The notes under the pieces were generated by a model. The model did not search any database, had not been told where the DNA came from, and was given only the letters and a program-made list of their open reading frames with translations. A DNA stretch of 64,000 bases from Gillisella vitis (GTDB lineage Bacteria > Pseudomonadota > Alphaproteobacteria > Rhizobiales > Rhizobiaceae), in assembly GCF_021559775.1 (NCBI RefSeq), contig NZ_CP056050.1:1-64000 (forward strand), written 5' to 3'. Position 1 is the first letter of the stretch. Every line of letters starts with the position of its first letter. Position numbers and translations under genes: made by a program. Positions 27,169 to 37,700 of this stretch are shown in pieces.

Positions 27169-27769
27169 AATGATGCGCGACAGGAGAAGACACGTGTACG
27201 TAGGCTTAATTGCGTGCGGCCTTGCCGTTCCCAACATCCTGTGTGCTCAAAATCTCGACAGCCAACGCCGAGCGCTCGACGTCATCGCCGACACGTCTTC
27301 TCACCTGTGCGAAAACCTCCCATCGAGCGGTGAGGTCGTGCCCAGCGAAATTAGTAGAAACGTTCAGGTGCAGCTTTTTGATTTGTACTCGAAACTTGCT
27401 GCCGCAGGCTTTGACGCAAAAAGTTTTCCCCAGCAGAATTATCAATCAGTTATCGAAAATCAGATCGCCGCAACCTTAGCAAACAATGCGCAATGCGAGG
27501 TTGAGGTCTTTCGTTCGCTGAGTGCGCTGATCATCGCCAAGCCTGCTACGCTGAAACCTTTCTCCGTGACAAGGGAATCGGGATGGCGAGGTGGCGGCGG
27601 AAGTCCCGATCGATGGTGCACCGATCTTACGTCAATATTGAGGGGCGAGAACCCGGGAGCGGTCTTCCGGATCATATCCAAGTCGGAGACTAGCGAAAGC
27701 CGGTGTAAACCGTTTAATTGTCCGCAGTATAATTACGTCTGCACGGTAGAGGTCACACCATCGAAATGA
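27149..27769 (+). CDS. Hypothetical exported protein, partner of the preceding gene
   Basis: About 206 residues. Start at ATG 27149, overlapping the previous stop (GGAG upstream), or ATG 27170. A signal peptide is evident: basic MMRDRRRHVYVG, hydrophobic LIACGLAVPNIL, then C-A-Q where cleavage or lipidation is possible. The mature part has six or more cysteines (HLCENLP, NNAQCEVEVF, DRWCTDL, SRCKPFNCPQYNYVCTVE), suggesting disulfide bonds in the periplasm. Not recognised as any family. Confidence 0.55.
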   Translation: MNARRPRMMRDRRRHVYVGLIACGLAVPNILCAQNLDSQRRALDVIADTSSHLCENLPSSGEVVPSEISRNVQVQLFDLYSKLAAAGFDAKSFPQQNYQSVIENQIAATLANNAQCEVEVFRSLSALIIAKPATLKPFSVTRESGWRGGGGSPDRWCTDLTSILRGENPGAVFRIISKSETSESRCKPFNCPQYNYVCTVEVTPSK

Positions 27770-28058
27770 GTGGGCGGGGTCGCGATCCGGCGTCGACGGC
27801 GAAACTCCATTGGTAGCGAAAGAGGCACTATACGTTGCGCGAGACATCGTTCGAAGATCCTCTTAAAGCGTTTACTTTTAAGCCTCGGTGCAGGATAGCA
27901 TGGAAGGCAAGTGTTCGATCTGGTGTTGATGGGAGTATCCGGGACGAGTTCTCGGCCTCACCAAAAAGTCGTCGATAGCATTCGAATTACTTCGCCATAT
28001 AGTTGCTTTCCGCAGTGATCTTCGCCATTTTACGTTTGCACCGCGTTGGGGGATACGC

Positions 28059-29792
28059 ATGCGCAATGTCAAGGGGACACGCCATAGCCTCCGAAGCTCA
28101 CGGAAGCTATCAATCATCGCACAGGATCCTTCAGTTAGGATTGATGGTCGAATCGTAACAGCGTCGATCGATGTGCCGGCCGAAGAGCTCTTATCCGGCC
28201 CGCGTGGCTATCGGGTCGCGGTCGTCGACTATGACGTGACCGCCAACGCCCTTTATCAGCCGGCAGACCTCCCGTCGGGGTTGGCAGGTGAATATCACGA
28301 TCCTTTCGAGAACGCGTCGGATGAAACCCTTCTCTCCGATCCGCGCTTTCATGCCCAGAATGTCTATGCCATCGCCATGCGCATCCTGGCCCGTTTCGAA
28401 TTCGCCCTTGGCCGCCGGGTCCAGTGGGGATGTGAGGGCCACCAGCTCAACGTTCTCCCGCATGCCTTCGCCGAACCGAACGCCTTTTATTCCCGCGACG
28501 ATCGCTCGCTGTTTTTCGGCTATTTCGAAGGTTTCCCAGACAAAAACGGCGACACGCATACGGTTTTTTCGTGCCTTTCGCACGATGTCATCGCTCACGA
28601 GACAACCCATGCGATCCTGGACGGACTCCGATCGCGCTACCTCGAACCATCCTCACCTGACCAGGGCGCTTTTCACGAGGGGTTAGCCGACGTCGTTGCG
28701 CTGCTGTCCGTTTTCGCGCTTCCCGATGTCGTCGGGGCTGCACTCGATGGAGCGAGTGGCGGGCCTCTAATCGACCAAGAACTTCTTGCGAAAGACAAGC
28801 TTGCCAATTCGGTGCTTTTCCGCCTTGCAGACGAGATGGGACACGAAATGAGCGGGGTACGCGGCTCGGCGTTACGCCATTCCGTCACGCTGCCACCCGG
28901 CAAAGACTACATGGACGATCCCGAGTGGCGCGAGGTCCACAAACGCGGCGAACTCCTTGTTGCCGCCATGTTGCGATCATTCCTGGATATTTGGGTCAAT
29001 CGCCTCAGCCGGGTCGGCACCATCGTTGATGGGAAAAAAGACCGATCACTCATCATCGAGGAAGGTGCACGCGCCGCGGACCACCTATTGACAATGGCCA
29101 TTCGTGCCATCGACTACTGCCCGCCCGTCGACCTTTCCTTCTCCGACTATCTCTCGGCACTCTTGACCGTCGACCGGGAGGTCGTTCCCGATGACCGCTA
29201 TGGCTATCGCGACGCGCTGCTTTCGAACTTTGCGGCCTTCGGCATCTCCCCCAGCAAGCGTTCCGACGTTGACGGCAGCTGGCTGCGCTGCAACGAGGAA
29301 ATGATCTATAGCCGCACACATTTCGATTCCATGCTGCGCGACAACGAAGAGGTCTTTCGCTTCGTCTGGGAGAACCGGAAGGCTCTGGAAATTGGGGACA
29401 TCGGCTATATCGAGGTGCAGTCGGTGCGCCCAAGCGTGAGAATTGCTCCGGATGGTTTCGTCTTGCGGGAAACGATCGCAGAATACGTTCAGGTCCTGAC
29501 TGTAACCGCCGGGGAGCTTCGACAGGATTTCAAGGTTGACGTCCCCGAAGAAATCGAGTTCTGGCGCTCCCTGCGCCTGCTTGGCGGCGGCACGTTGGTT
29601 TTCGACGAGTATGGTCAGCTGAAGTATCAAATCGCCAATCACTTGATGAACGATCGATCCGACAAAAAGCGCCAGGGCGAACGCCTCACCTATCTTTGGA
29701 AACAAGGTTTTCTCGATAGGAAGAAGGACAGGGCCGGCTATTTCTCCGCCCTACATTTGGCGCGCAGTGGTGTGCAGGAGAAGGCGGGATGA
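28059..29792 (+). CDS. Gluzincin-type zinc metallopeptidase (M4-like)
   Basis: 577 residues. HETTH at 180-184 supplies the HExxH zinc site, and HEGLADVV at 206-213 gives the downstream E207xxxD211 of gluzincins (thermolysin/fungalysin type). No signal peptide is seen, so it probably acts in the cytosol, unlike classical M4 enzymes. The C-terminal 250 residues are not recognised and could recognise a substrate. GGGGGA precedes the ATG. Its stop overlaps the MBL gene start (ATGA), making it the first gene of a coupled three-hydrolase operon. Confidence 0.75.
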   Translation: MRNVKGTRHSLRSSRKLSIIAQDPSVRIDGRIVTASIDVPAEELLSGPRGYRVAVVDYDVTANALYQPADLPSGLAGEYHDPFENASDETLLSDPRFHAQNVYAIAMRILARFEFALGRRVQWGCEGHQLNVLPHAFAEPNAFYSRDDRSLFFGYFEGFPDKNGDTHTVFSCLSHDVIAHETTHAILDGLRSRYLEPSSPDQGAFHEGLADVVALLSVFALPDVVGAALDGASGGPLIDQELLAKDKLANSVLFRLADEMGHEMSGVRGSALRHSVTLPPGKDYMDDPEWREVHKRGELLVAAMLRSFLDIWVNRLSRVGTIVDGKKDRSLIIEEGARAADHLLTMAIRAIDYCPPVDLSFSDYLSALLTVDREVVPDDRYGYRDALLSNFAAFGISPSKRSDVDGSWLRCNEEMIYSRTHFDSMLRDNEEVFRFVWENRKALEIGDIGYIEVQSVRPSVRIAPDGFVLRETIAEYVQVLTVTAGELRQDFKVDVPEEIEFWRSLRLLGGGTLVFDEYGQLKYQIANHLMNDRSDKKRQGERLTYLWKQGFLDRKKDRAGYFSALHLARSGVQEKAG

Positions 29793-31075
29793 AACCAAGC
29801 CGCGTAGTCATTACCTCCTATCAAGTAGGGTTCGGCGACTGCTTCCTGCTGTCGTTCGAATATCCGGTCGAAAAACGGCATGTTCTGATCGATTTCGGTT
29901 CAACCGGACTACCCGACGGCGTCCCGAAAAATCAGCTCGACCTGATTGCCGCCGACATCGCCAAACGGACGAAGAATCAAAGGCTGGCGATCGTCGCCAC
30001 CCACCGCCACAAGGATCATATTTCTGGATTCACGACAAAAAAGCAGCGACCTTCTTCGGGAAAGACCATCGCCGACCTGAAGCCCGAACTGGTTCTGCAG
30101 CCTTGGACAGAAGACCCGAAGCTCGCGGTCGATGCCAAAGGCCCTTTGCCGCCAGGAGTGTCTCTCGCCGCCCACCACATTTCCTCGCTTGCAGCCATGC
30201 AGCAAGCCGCCGGGGCAATCTTCAGCGAGGTGAAACGGGTCCGCTATCTGTCGCCTTCATTGCGCCAAGAGCTGTCTTTCATGGGCGAGAACAATCTCGC
30301 CAACCGTGAAGCCGTCGAAAACCTGATGACCATGTCGGCGACCCGCGAATATGCGAAGGCAGGAGATAAGACGGCACTTGAGGATCTGCTTCCAGGTGTG
30401 AAGATCGACATCCTGGGGCCGCCCTCAATCGATCAGTCGGAAAAAATCACCAAGCAGCGCAGCCGCGACCAGGACGAATTCTGGCACCTGATGGCCAATG
30501 CCGCAGCCTCTCTCGGTCCGACCAAGGGGCAGAGGGTTGCGCCGCTCTTTCCCGATTTCACGGTGGAGCGGAGCGGGTCGCAATTTCCAATCGATGCGCG
30601 CTGGATCGTCAGTCAGGCGCGCCGCTTGCGGGCAGACCAGATGCTGCGTCTTGTCCGCATCCTTGACACGGCGCTCAACAATACCAGCCTGATATTGCTC
30701 TTTCGGTGCGGATCGAAGAGCCTGCTTTTTCCGGGCGACGCGCAGATCGAAAACTGGTCCTATGCGCTCAGTCAGCCGACTGTGCGTGAAAAGCTTAGAA
30801 AGGTCGATCTCTACAAGGTCGGCCACCACGGCAGCCTGAACGCCACGCCAAAATCGCTCTGGGAGCTGTTCGACCAGAAGTCCGATGATGACCATGCCGG
30901 CCGCCTTCAGACCTTGATGTCGACGATGGCGCACAAGCATGGCGACGAGGAGCGGCGCACCGAGGTTCCCCGTCAAACTTTAGTCCAAGCACTCGATCGG
31001 CAAAGCGACTTCTTTACAACGCAGAGCCTGAAGGAAAACGAGCTCTGCCACGAAACCGCGTTGGATTTTCCATGA
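29789..31075 (+). CDS. MBL-fold metallohydrolase (ComEC/Rec2-like domain)
   Basis: 428 residues. The N-terminal beta strands (VGFGDCFLLSF, HVLIDFGSTG) lead to THRHKDHISG at 71-80, the HxHxDH metal motif of the metallo-beta-lactamase fold. A later aspartate ligand (LLFPGDAQIENW) and a histidine (KVGHHGSLNATP) complete a two-metal site like that of ComEC-type nucleases. No membrane segment, so it is a soluble hydrolase; substrate unknown (nucleic acid or nucleotide are likely by family). Start and stop overlap its neighbours by 4 bp each. Confidence 0.8.
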   Translation: MKPSRVVITSYQVGFGDCFLLSFEYPVEKRHVLIDFGSTGLPDGVPKNQLDLIAADIAKRTKNQRLAIVATHRHKDHISGFTTKKQRPSSGKTIADLKPELVLQPWTEDPKLAVDAKGPLPPGVSLAAHHISSLAAMQQAAGAIFSEVKRVRYLSPSLRQELSFMGENNLANREAVENLMTMSATREYAKAGDKTALEDLLPGVKIDILGPPSIDQSEKITKQRSRDQDEFWHLMANAAASLGPTKGQRVAPLFPDFTVERSGSQFPIDARWIVSQARRLRADQMLRLVRILDTALNNTSLILLFRCGSKSLLFPGDAQIENWSYALSQPTVREKLRKVDLYKVGHHGSLNATPKSLWELFDQKSDDDHAGRLQTLMSTMAHKHGDEERRTEVPRQTLVQALDRQSDFFTTQSLKENELCHETALDFP

Positions 31076-32205
31076 ACGAAATCTCCACCCCTTCTGCGGC
31101 AGAAGCGTTGGCAGGCGGCCGAAACCTCGTCGTGTGCTGTGACGGAACGTCAAACCAGTTCAGCGACGATCGCACTAATGTCGCCAAGCTTTGCCGTATC
31201 CTACGAAAGGATCGCGGGCGGCAACTTGTCTACTATCATCCTGGCGTCGGCACCAAGGCGCCGCCGGGATTTGTCACAGGCCTCGGTGCCAAGGTTGCGA
31301 AGCTCGCGGGGCTCGCCTTCGGCTACGGGCTGAAGCGCGACATCGTCGATGCTTATGTCTTCATCATGACGCATTTTCGACCGGGCGATAAGCTCTTCGT
31401 CTTCGGTTTCAGTCGAGGCGCCTACACGGCGCGGGCCCTGGTCGCCCTGATCAAGATGTACGGCCTTCTGATGCCTGGAAATGACGCCATGGTTCCCTAT
31501 CTCGTGGACATGTTTTGGGCGATCGACAAGGCGCGCGACAACAGCGAGCGGCGTGACGCCTATTTCAAGCTCGCCGCAGAATTCAAGTCCGAGCTTGCGA
31601 CGCGGGACTGCAAGCCACATTTCGTCGGTGTCTGGGATACCGTCAGTTCTGTCGGATGGATCGGATCGCCCACGGCATTGCCTTACACGCATGACAATCC
31701 CGATATCGCGGTACTTCGTCACGCCGTCGCGCTGGATGAGCGACGCGCATTCTTCCGCACCAATCTCGCTGCGACGCCCAGCGGTCAAGATGTCCGACAG
31801 ATCTGGTTTGCGGGCGCCCATGGCGATGTCGGCGGTGGTTATCTCGAGGCCCAAAGCGGGCTGTCGCGTATCGCCTTGCTCTGGATGCTAGAAGAAGCAC
31901 AAGCGCATGATCTGATCATAGAAGACGCAGCCAAGGCCGACGTTGTCCATCAGATTGCAGTCGATCTGGAAGGCCGCGCGCTAACGGTCCACAACTCGCT
32001 GACCTGGAAATGGTGGGCTGCCGAATATGTGCCGAAGCTCCGTTACGATTCCTCCACTGGTCGCAAATATTGGAGCTTTAAACCCTTCAGCCGTCGAAAC
32101 CCGGGCCCGAACCCGATCCTGCATGACAGCGTTTGGACACTTCCAAACCACCCAATCCCGCCCGGGGCGCGAAAAGCATCCGAGATTTGGCCGCCTGGCA
32201 CTTAG
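31072..32205 (+). CDS. DUF2235 alpha/beta-hydrolase, Tle1-like phospholipase domain
   Basis: 377 residues of the DUF2235 family, whose members include type VI secretion phospholipase effectors (Tle1). The start LVVCCDGTSNQF, the nucleophile elbow FGFSRGAYTARA (S114 in GFSRG) and the downstream FVGVWDTVSSVG (Asp) and FAGAHGDVGGGY (His) give a full catalytic triad. No secretion genes, VgrG or immunity gene are nearby, and it is coupled to two other cytosolic hydrolases, so a cell-internal role, such as membrane attack on activation, is more likely than T6SS export. Confidence 0.8.
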   Translation: MNEISTPSAAEALAGGRNLVVCCDGTSNQFSDDRTNVAKLCRILRKDRGRQLVYYHPGVGTKAPPGFVTGLGAKVAKLAGLAFGYGLKRDIVDAYVFIMTHFRPGDKLFVFGFSRGAYTARALVALIKMYGLLMPGNDAMVPYLVDMFWAIDKARDNSERRDAYFKLAAEFKSELATRDCKPHFVGVWDTVSSVGWIGSPTALPYTHDNPDIAVLRHAVALDERRAFFRTNLAATPSGQDVRQIWFAGAHGDVGGGYLEAQSGLSRIALLWMLEEAQAHDLIIEDAAKADVVHQIAVDLEGRALTVHNSLTWKWWAAEYVPKLRYDSSTGRKYWSFKPFSRRNPGPNPILHDSVWTLPNHPIPPGARKASEIWPPGT

Positions 32206-32314
32206 CGATCCTCAATCGGGCCGATCGCAAGCATTGCCGTCGGCAGCTCATAGAAGTGGCAAAACGTAGACCAGGGGGCTAAACTACCGTCGGTTTTTAC
32301 GCCGGCTTATCTGA

Positions 32315-32355
32315 ACCAGCGGCCTCTCACGGGAGAGGCTCGCTGGTGGCTTTTT
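32315..32355 (+). terminator. Rho-independent terminator after the hydrolase operon
   Basis: ACCAGCG...CCTCTC pairs with GAGAGG...CGCTGGT around ACGG (13 pairs with a small internal loop), followed by GGCTTTTTG. It separates the trio from the nuclease-TPR gene. Confidence 0.8.
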
Positions 32356-32389
32356 GAAGGAATCATCATCAACGGCGTGAGGTCTGTGC

Positions 32390-34582
32390 ATGCGGACGGA
32401 TTATCGGCTCCATGAAATCGACAACGGCGAGTTCGAGACGCTCATCCTTCGCATTTGCACAAAATGGTTTGGTGCGGCGGTAACTCCTTTTGCCGCCGGC
32501 AAGGATGGCGGCAGGGACGGCAAGTTTTTCGGGACGGCCTCGAGCTTTCCCAGCGCGGCGGCGCCCTTCGCGGGACATTTCGTTTTTCAGGCAAAACATG
32601 TGGCTGCGGCCGACCGGTCCTGCTCGGATCGCGACTTCGAACTGCTTCTGAAAAAGGAACATCCCAAGATCAAGCGGCTGATCGCGCTTGGAATCTGCGA
32701 TCACTATGTCGTTTTCACCAATCGAAAATATTCGGCCGGAGCCGACGAGAAGCTCGTCCGCGAACTGCTTGAGCTTGGGCTCGTCTCAGTCACGATCGTC
32801 GGGTTGGAGCGGCTTTCGCTGGCGCTCGATGAGCATCCCGACATCCGAGATCAATTATCCAACCACAAAGTCTCGAATGCGGAGCTGAAAGCCATCTCCG
32901 CCACTTTGGCATCGATCATGGCGGCGGCGCCCTCCATCGAACGGGCATTGATCGCCAAAACGCCAACCGCCGCTCTCCATCGTGAAATTGCCGCGTTGGT
33001 GGGCAGCAATCCCGATGCACCAATCGATGAGCTCCTGGATCGGACCTTGACCTTCGCTGGAAATTACAAGGTGCTGCAGGACGAGATTGGGCGGTTTCGC
33101 ATCACAAACAAACGCGCAAAGGAGTTGGTGGCTGAAGCACAAACCGCTCTTGGCGCGGGAGACCTTCCCCGTGCTCGAAGCCTGTTTCTGGCAGCCATTG
33201 AGGATCGGCGGCTGACGATCGAGGAGGCGGTCGCCGAATATGCGGATCTTCAATTCGGTTATGGCAAGGCAAGCCTCCTCGACAGGGATTGGCGAGCCGC
33301 CGATGCTGCCTTCAAAAAGGCTGCTGAGTACGCCTCATTGGAAAACAGGGCCAACGGTCTGGCGGTCCAGCTGCACTTTGCGGATCAACTGCTCCTCATG
33401 AGTGAGCTGTTCTCCGATCTGGCACCGCTGCGGCACTCGATCGAACTGGCTTGGAGCGTTCTCACCGCGTCGGACCCGGGTGAGTTCGGCGCCACATTCT
33501 CCTTCAAAACGGTCGACGTTCTCCAACGCGCATATTCCGCGCTGTCGCGACGGACGACATCGAAGGAGTCATTGAAGGGCCTGCGCTCCGCGATCACGCT
33601 CTGCCAACGATTTCTCGAGATCGAGTGCCAATGTCTGCCAACTGACGAAAGACGAAAATTCGCGATGAATCTCGCGACTGCGCTCACCAATTACGGTGAG
33701 CGAGACGCTGGTAAAACCGGAAATCGTGCTTTGGCCGAAGCGGTCGCGCTCCTCGATGACATTGCCACCGATGATACGAGGATGGTGGGGAGCATTGGCC
33801 TTGACGTTTATCATGGGAGGGGATGTGCGCTCAAGTTGCTCGCTGAGCGTTCGAAGGGGAAGGTCGCTGCCCGGTACTTCAAGGCTGCAGCAGAAGCGTT
33901 CGAGACCGCAAGCAATATGTACGAAGCTGGATCTGATGATTGGTGTACGGCAAAATCTAATCTCGGGATCGTACTTTGGTCGCATGCGCAAAATCTGGAT
34001 GACCAGCAAGCCATTCCGATCTTGAGGAAGGCCCTCGAGCTGCACCAGGCGGCGCTTGCAGCAACATCATTCGAGGGCGCTCCGTCTCAATGGGCCTGGA
34101 TGAAGCACAATCTTGCCGCAACACGAACCGACCTCGGAGAAAGGTCAGGGGCCGCCGGCCTCTCTGCGCTTGAGCAGGCTCACTGCGAAATCGAAGAGGC
34201 GATCGCAATCAACGGCGGCGACCGGGAATCACTTCAGGCGATATCGGCGTTTATTCTACGGGCCTATATCGTTGCGTTTCAAGCGTTTTACCTGCGATCG
34301 CCTGCAGCCATAGATCGATTGGAAAACGAGGAAAATTTCTTGGAATCTCTTCTCCAGTACATTGATGATGACGCCTTCATCTCAGCTAATCTGCGAAGCT
34401 CGATCACCGAAATGCAAATCCTTCGCGCGGTGGCGACAATACTCGGAGACAATCGGCATGGAGACGATGTCCTGGCGATCGCCACTACAGAGTTGGCTGC
34501 CCGCGGAACGACGCTCAATGCTTTCCCATCCTTTTTGACTCGCCTACTCTTGCGATCCAGCGCTCGTGTCGCCGCTGCATAG
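32390..34582 (+). CDS. Mrr-like restriction endonuclease domain fused to TPR-like repeats
   Basis: 730 residues. The N-terminal 120 residues look like an Mrr/PD-(D/E)XK nuclease: E16 in GEFETLIL, GKDGGRDGKFFG with D43, and FVFQAKH with Q67 and K69. From about residue 240 onward helical pairs recur (ARSLFLAAIEDRRLTIEEAV, RAADAAFKKAAEYASLENRA, KAAAEAFETASNMYEAGSDD), indicating TPR-like superhelices that could sense a ligand or partner. No NTPase domain is visible between them. A terminator precedes it, so it probably has its own promoter, but it is the next gene after the hydrolase trio on the same strand. Confidence 0.72.
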   Translation: MRTDYRLHEIDNGEFETLILRICTKWFGAAVTPFAAGKDGGRDGKFFGTASSFPSAAAPFAGHFVFQAKHVAAADRSCSDRDFELLLKKEHPKIKRLIALGICDHYVVFTNRKYSAGADEKLVRELLELGLVSVTIVGLERLSLALDEHPDIRDQLSNHKVSNAELKAISATLASIMAAAPSIERALIAKTPTAALHREIAALVGSNPDAPIDELLDRTLTFAGNYKVLQDEIGRFRITNKRAKELVAEAQTALGAGDLPRARSLFLAAIEDRRLTIEEAVAEYADLQFGYGKASLLDRDWRAADAAFKKAAEYASLENRANGLAVQLHFADQLLLMSELFSDLAPLRHSIELAWSVLTASDPGEFGATFSFKTVDVLQRAYSALSRRTTSKESLKGLRSAITLCQRFLEIECQCLPTDERRKFAMNLATALTNYGERDAGKTGNRALAEAVALLDDIATDDTRMVGSIGLDVYHGRGCALKLLAERSKGKVAARYFKAAAEAFETASNMYEAGSDDWCTAKSNLGIVLWSHAQNLDDQQAIPILRKALELHQAALAATSFEGAPSQWAWMKHNLAATRTDLGERSGAAGLSALEQAHCEIEEAIAINGGDRESLQAISAFILRAYIVAFQAFYLRSPAAIDRLENEENFLESLLQYIDDDAFISANLRSSITEMQILRAVATILGDNRHGDDVLAIATTELAARGTTLNAFPSFLTRLLLRSSARVAAA

Positions 34583-34765
34583 CTTCTACCGGGATTGAGT
34601 GCCGAAAAATATCGCAGAGCGGCCGTTGAACACTCATCTCAGGAAACTTTCGACCCCTATTGTCATGTTTGTTTGGATCAAGACCATCGCCGCGACCGCG
34701 TTGAGGCGCAGCGAGATGAGAGGCTGTTTGGATTACTTCTCAGTCGCAATCAACAGAAGGCAGCT

Positions 34766-37700
34766 TTAGGGCGAGAGCACGACGCGGAATCTCGCCTGCG
34801 TAGTCTTCAGCAGGTACAGTTCCGTCGTTGCCAAGAGCCGCAGGGCGTCATCCGTGATCGAAGCGACCGAGCCTCCCGGCTGCACGAGAACCATCTCAAA
34901 ATCGAGTTTCGCGCGGCGCGACTTTTCCTTGAAATACGAGAGGTCCTTCATGTTGCCCTTGAGGAAACGGCTATAACCCTCGCGGCCCCAGATTTCGTGA
35001 CGCCTTTTCAAGTCTTGGCAGAGCGTCGGAAGCCCGGCGTGCTTTGCGGTTATGCTCTTCTGCGCCTGACCGCAGACGACATAGAAATTCCGAATATCCT
35101 GGGACACACGACCCTCGTGCGCACCCTTGCAGTGGACAAGGCATAAGCGAATGGTGGCGTCATCGACATCCTTGAGGCAAACAAGGTCAGCAGCTTCGCC
35201 CGCGCCGTCGTCGTTGAAGATAACGTCGAATTCACCCTTGATCTGCTCGAACGTCCGGAATTGGATTGTCTGCTGATCGCCAATCTTGTGCATCGACTCC
35301 TTGTTCAGTTCGATGCCATCCCAGTTCCAGGCTTCGAGTTTCTCCCGCTGGTAAAGCCCTGCGTCGAGCTTCACCGGAATGTGGTAGCAGTTGTAGGAAT
35401 ACGTGCCGTCCGAATAGCGAACGATGAACGGATCCTTCTGGAGGTATTCGTCCAACGCAATTGCTGGCTGCGTACCGTATCGGAAGAAGACGGTCGGGCC
35501 AGATAGGTGATCGTGGCGGTAACCACCGGGGATTTCGTCGCTGATGACGAGCCTGTATTCGGAGGTTGCCTCGTCACACTCGATGCGAAAGACTATCTCG
35601 CCATCCGGGCCGACATCGCCTAGATTCAAGTCTACAGCGAAGACCGGGGCCTCCAAGGACCCGAATATGACATACGGCTTGTCATTGAAGCGAGTTTGCG
35701 CCTGTTCACCCCATTGGGCTGCTATCGGCCACGCCGCGTGTGGTTTCGTCATTCTTTCCGGACGCAAGAAATCGCGGACGATGTTGCTGTCGCTCTCGAC
35801 GTCAGATGTAACCTTTGCCCACGTTGCCGAGGTCCATTCGATCCAGTCGGATATCGATCCGGCCTTCTGCTGCCAGACTTTGCCGCGCCGCTGGGTTCCT
35901 CCCCAAAGAACACGCTCACCGTCCTCGTATCCGAGACAAGCAAGGTTGTTTAGGGAAGATTCGGCCTTCTCAATGCTGGCGAGCCCTTCCGTGACGTTGG
36001 GACCAAAATACGAGGTGAAGCTGATCGCGCCAATGCGTGATGAACCCAGGCTCTTCACCAACGGGAGTTCGACGTTGTTGAGGATGTTGAAGATCGGAGT
36101 TCCTGAAACCAGAGTTGTGTCGTCGTCCGTGACGGCCCTCGCAAGCTTCTCGGATCGCAACACATCGTAGTCGCTTGCGAACAGGCAGAGAGAGCCTGCG
36201 ACCTTATCCCACCTGACAATTAGCAGGTCATAGATCGTGTCGAACACATTCTGGTAGTTGCCCCAGGAGACATCGCTTGACCGGCAAACGACGGCAACGA
36301 GTACGTTGTTGTGCTCACTCAAGGCGTACCAGGTCTCGGACCCTTTCGGGAGCACTGACTCGAAGGCCAGTGGACTCCATTCGGCGCATTTCGTCCGAAA
36401 GAGCTGCGCCGAAAGTGCTGGCCGGAGGTTCCAGAGCGAAAGATTCGAATGGAGATTGCCCGTTTCCTTGAGCGCGAGAACGACGTCTTGGAGCCGCAGC
36501 TCTTGGTCAATCCTGTCCTCGCTCAACCGCTTGATGATGTGATCCCAGTCGGCGCCTTCGGCATAGAGGTCGGCAAGCTTCGCCTCCGCATCGGGATCGG
36601 CGATGTTTATCACGACCGTGGCCTCACCGATCTTCTCCTTGGGTCCTTTGCGGGTAAAGCGACCGATGAACTGCAGGGTCACGGCGAGTGACTTATGTGT
36701 GTCGTGGAGTGCGGCGACCTTCAGGTAAGGCAGGTCGAAGCCTTCCCCCAGCATGTCTACGCAGATCGCGATCCTCGCGCCGTCGGCTCCGCGATTGAAT
36801 AGCTGGTTCATGGCCTCTCGATTGGCGACTGTGCGTCCGGGGCCGGAGTAAACGATCACCGGTTTCAGATCCGGTGCAAGACGTTGGTAGATGCGGCCAA
36901 CGGCTTCCGCGCGATCCTTGGAGGATGTTCGCGCCATCATCAGATGATCGAGCTTCAGGTCGTCCCGATCGTGTCGGAGCGCGGCGATCGCTTCCTTGGC
37001 GATAGCGATGTCGCGCGCCTCTTCGTCACTATATTCTTCGATCGTCCTCAGATTGATGGGCCGATAGTAGTCGGCGGCTTGCGCGTCCCCGAGCTTGTAG
37101 TTGAAGATGATCTTGCCATCGATGCGCTTGCCATCGCGACGAAATGGCGTGGCTGTGAATTGAAGAATCCTTTTTTCCGCAAAATGCTCGCGGACGCCAT
37201 TCCACGTTTTCGCAGTGATGTGATGGGCCTCGTCAACGATCAGATCGGAGCATGCCTCCGCCAGTCGGCGGACTATGGCCGGATCTGAGGCCTCCAGGAC
37301 ATTCGGCAGAGCTACGATGACGTTCGCATTACGAACGATCGAATCCAAATCTTCCATGGATCGAATGCCCGTGGTGATCACCGCGACGCGTGGCTTGGCA
37401 AGCTCGTGGCCGACCACCTGTGCATCGGGCAGAACGCCGAGACCTATGAACTTGCGGGCGATCTGGCTCCGGAGTGTATCGCTTGGCACCAGAACGAGTG
37501 TGCGGCCGAGGCGACGATATACGAGCGTTGCAAGCATCGTCTCAGTCTTGCCAGTACCAGTTGGAAGGACGACGGTCGCTGGTTCGAAGTGCATTCCGAC
37601 CGCAAAGTGGGCTGAGATCGCGTGTAAGGCCCCAATCTGCGGGATTCTTAGGCCAGGCAGATCATGCTCCTCGTCTTCGGTTCGAAAGTCAAATCCGTTG

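Noticed and set aside
31072-32205. Type VI secretion lipase effector (Tle1) with immunity
   Set aside because: No VgrG, PAAR, adaptor or immunity gene nearby; instead the gene is coupled to two other cytosolic hydrolases.
34595-35146. 183-residue plus-strand frame after the nuclease-TPR gene
   Set aside because: Most of it is antisense to the helicase 3' end; no ribosome site or known domain.
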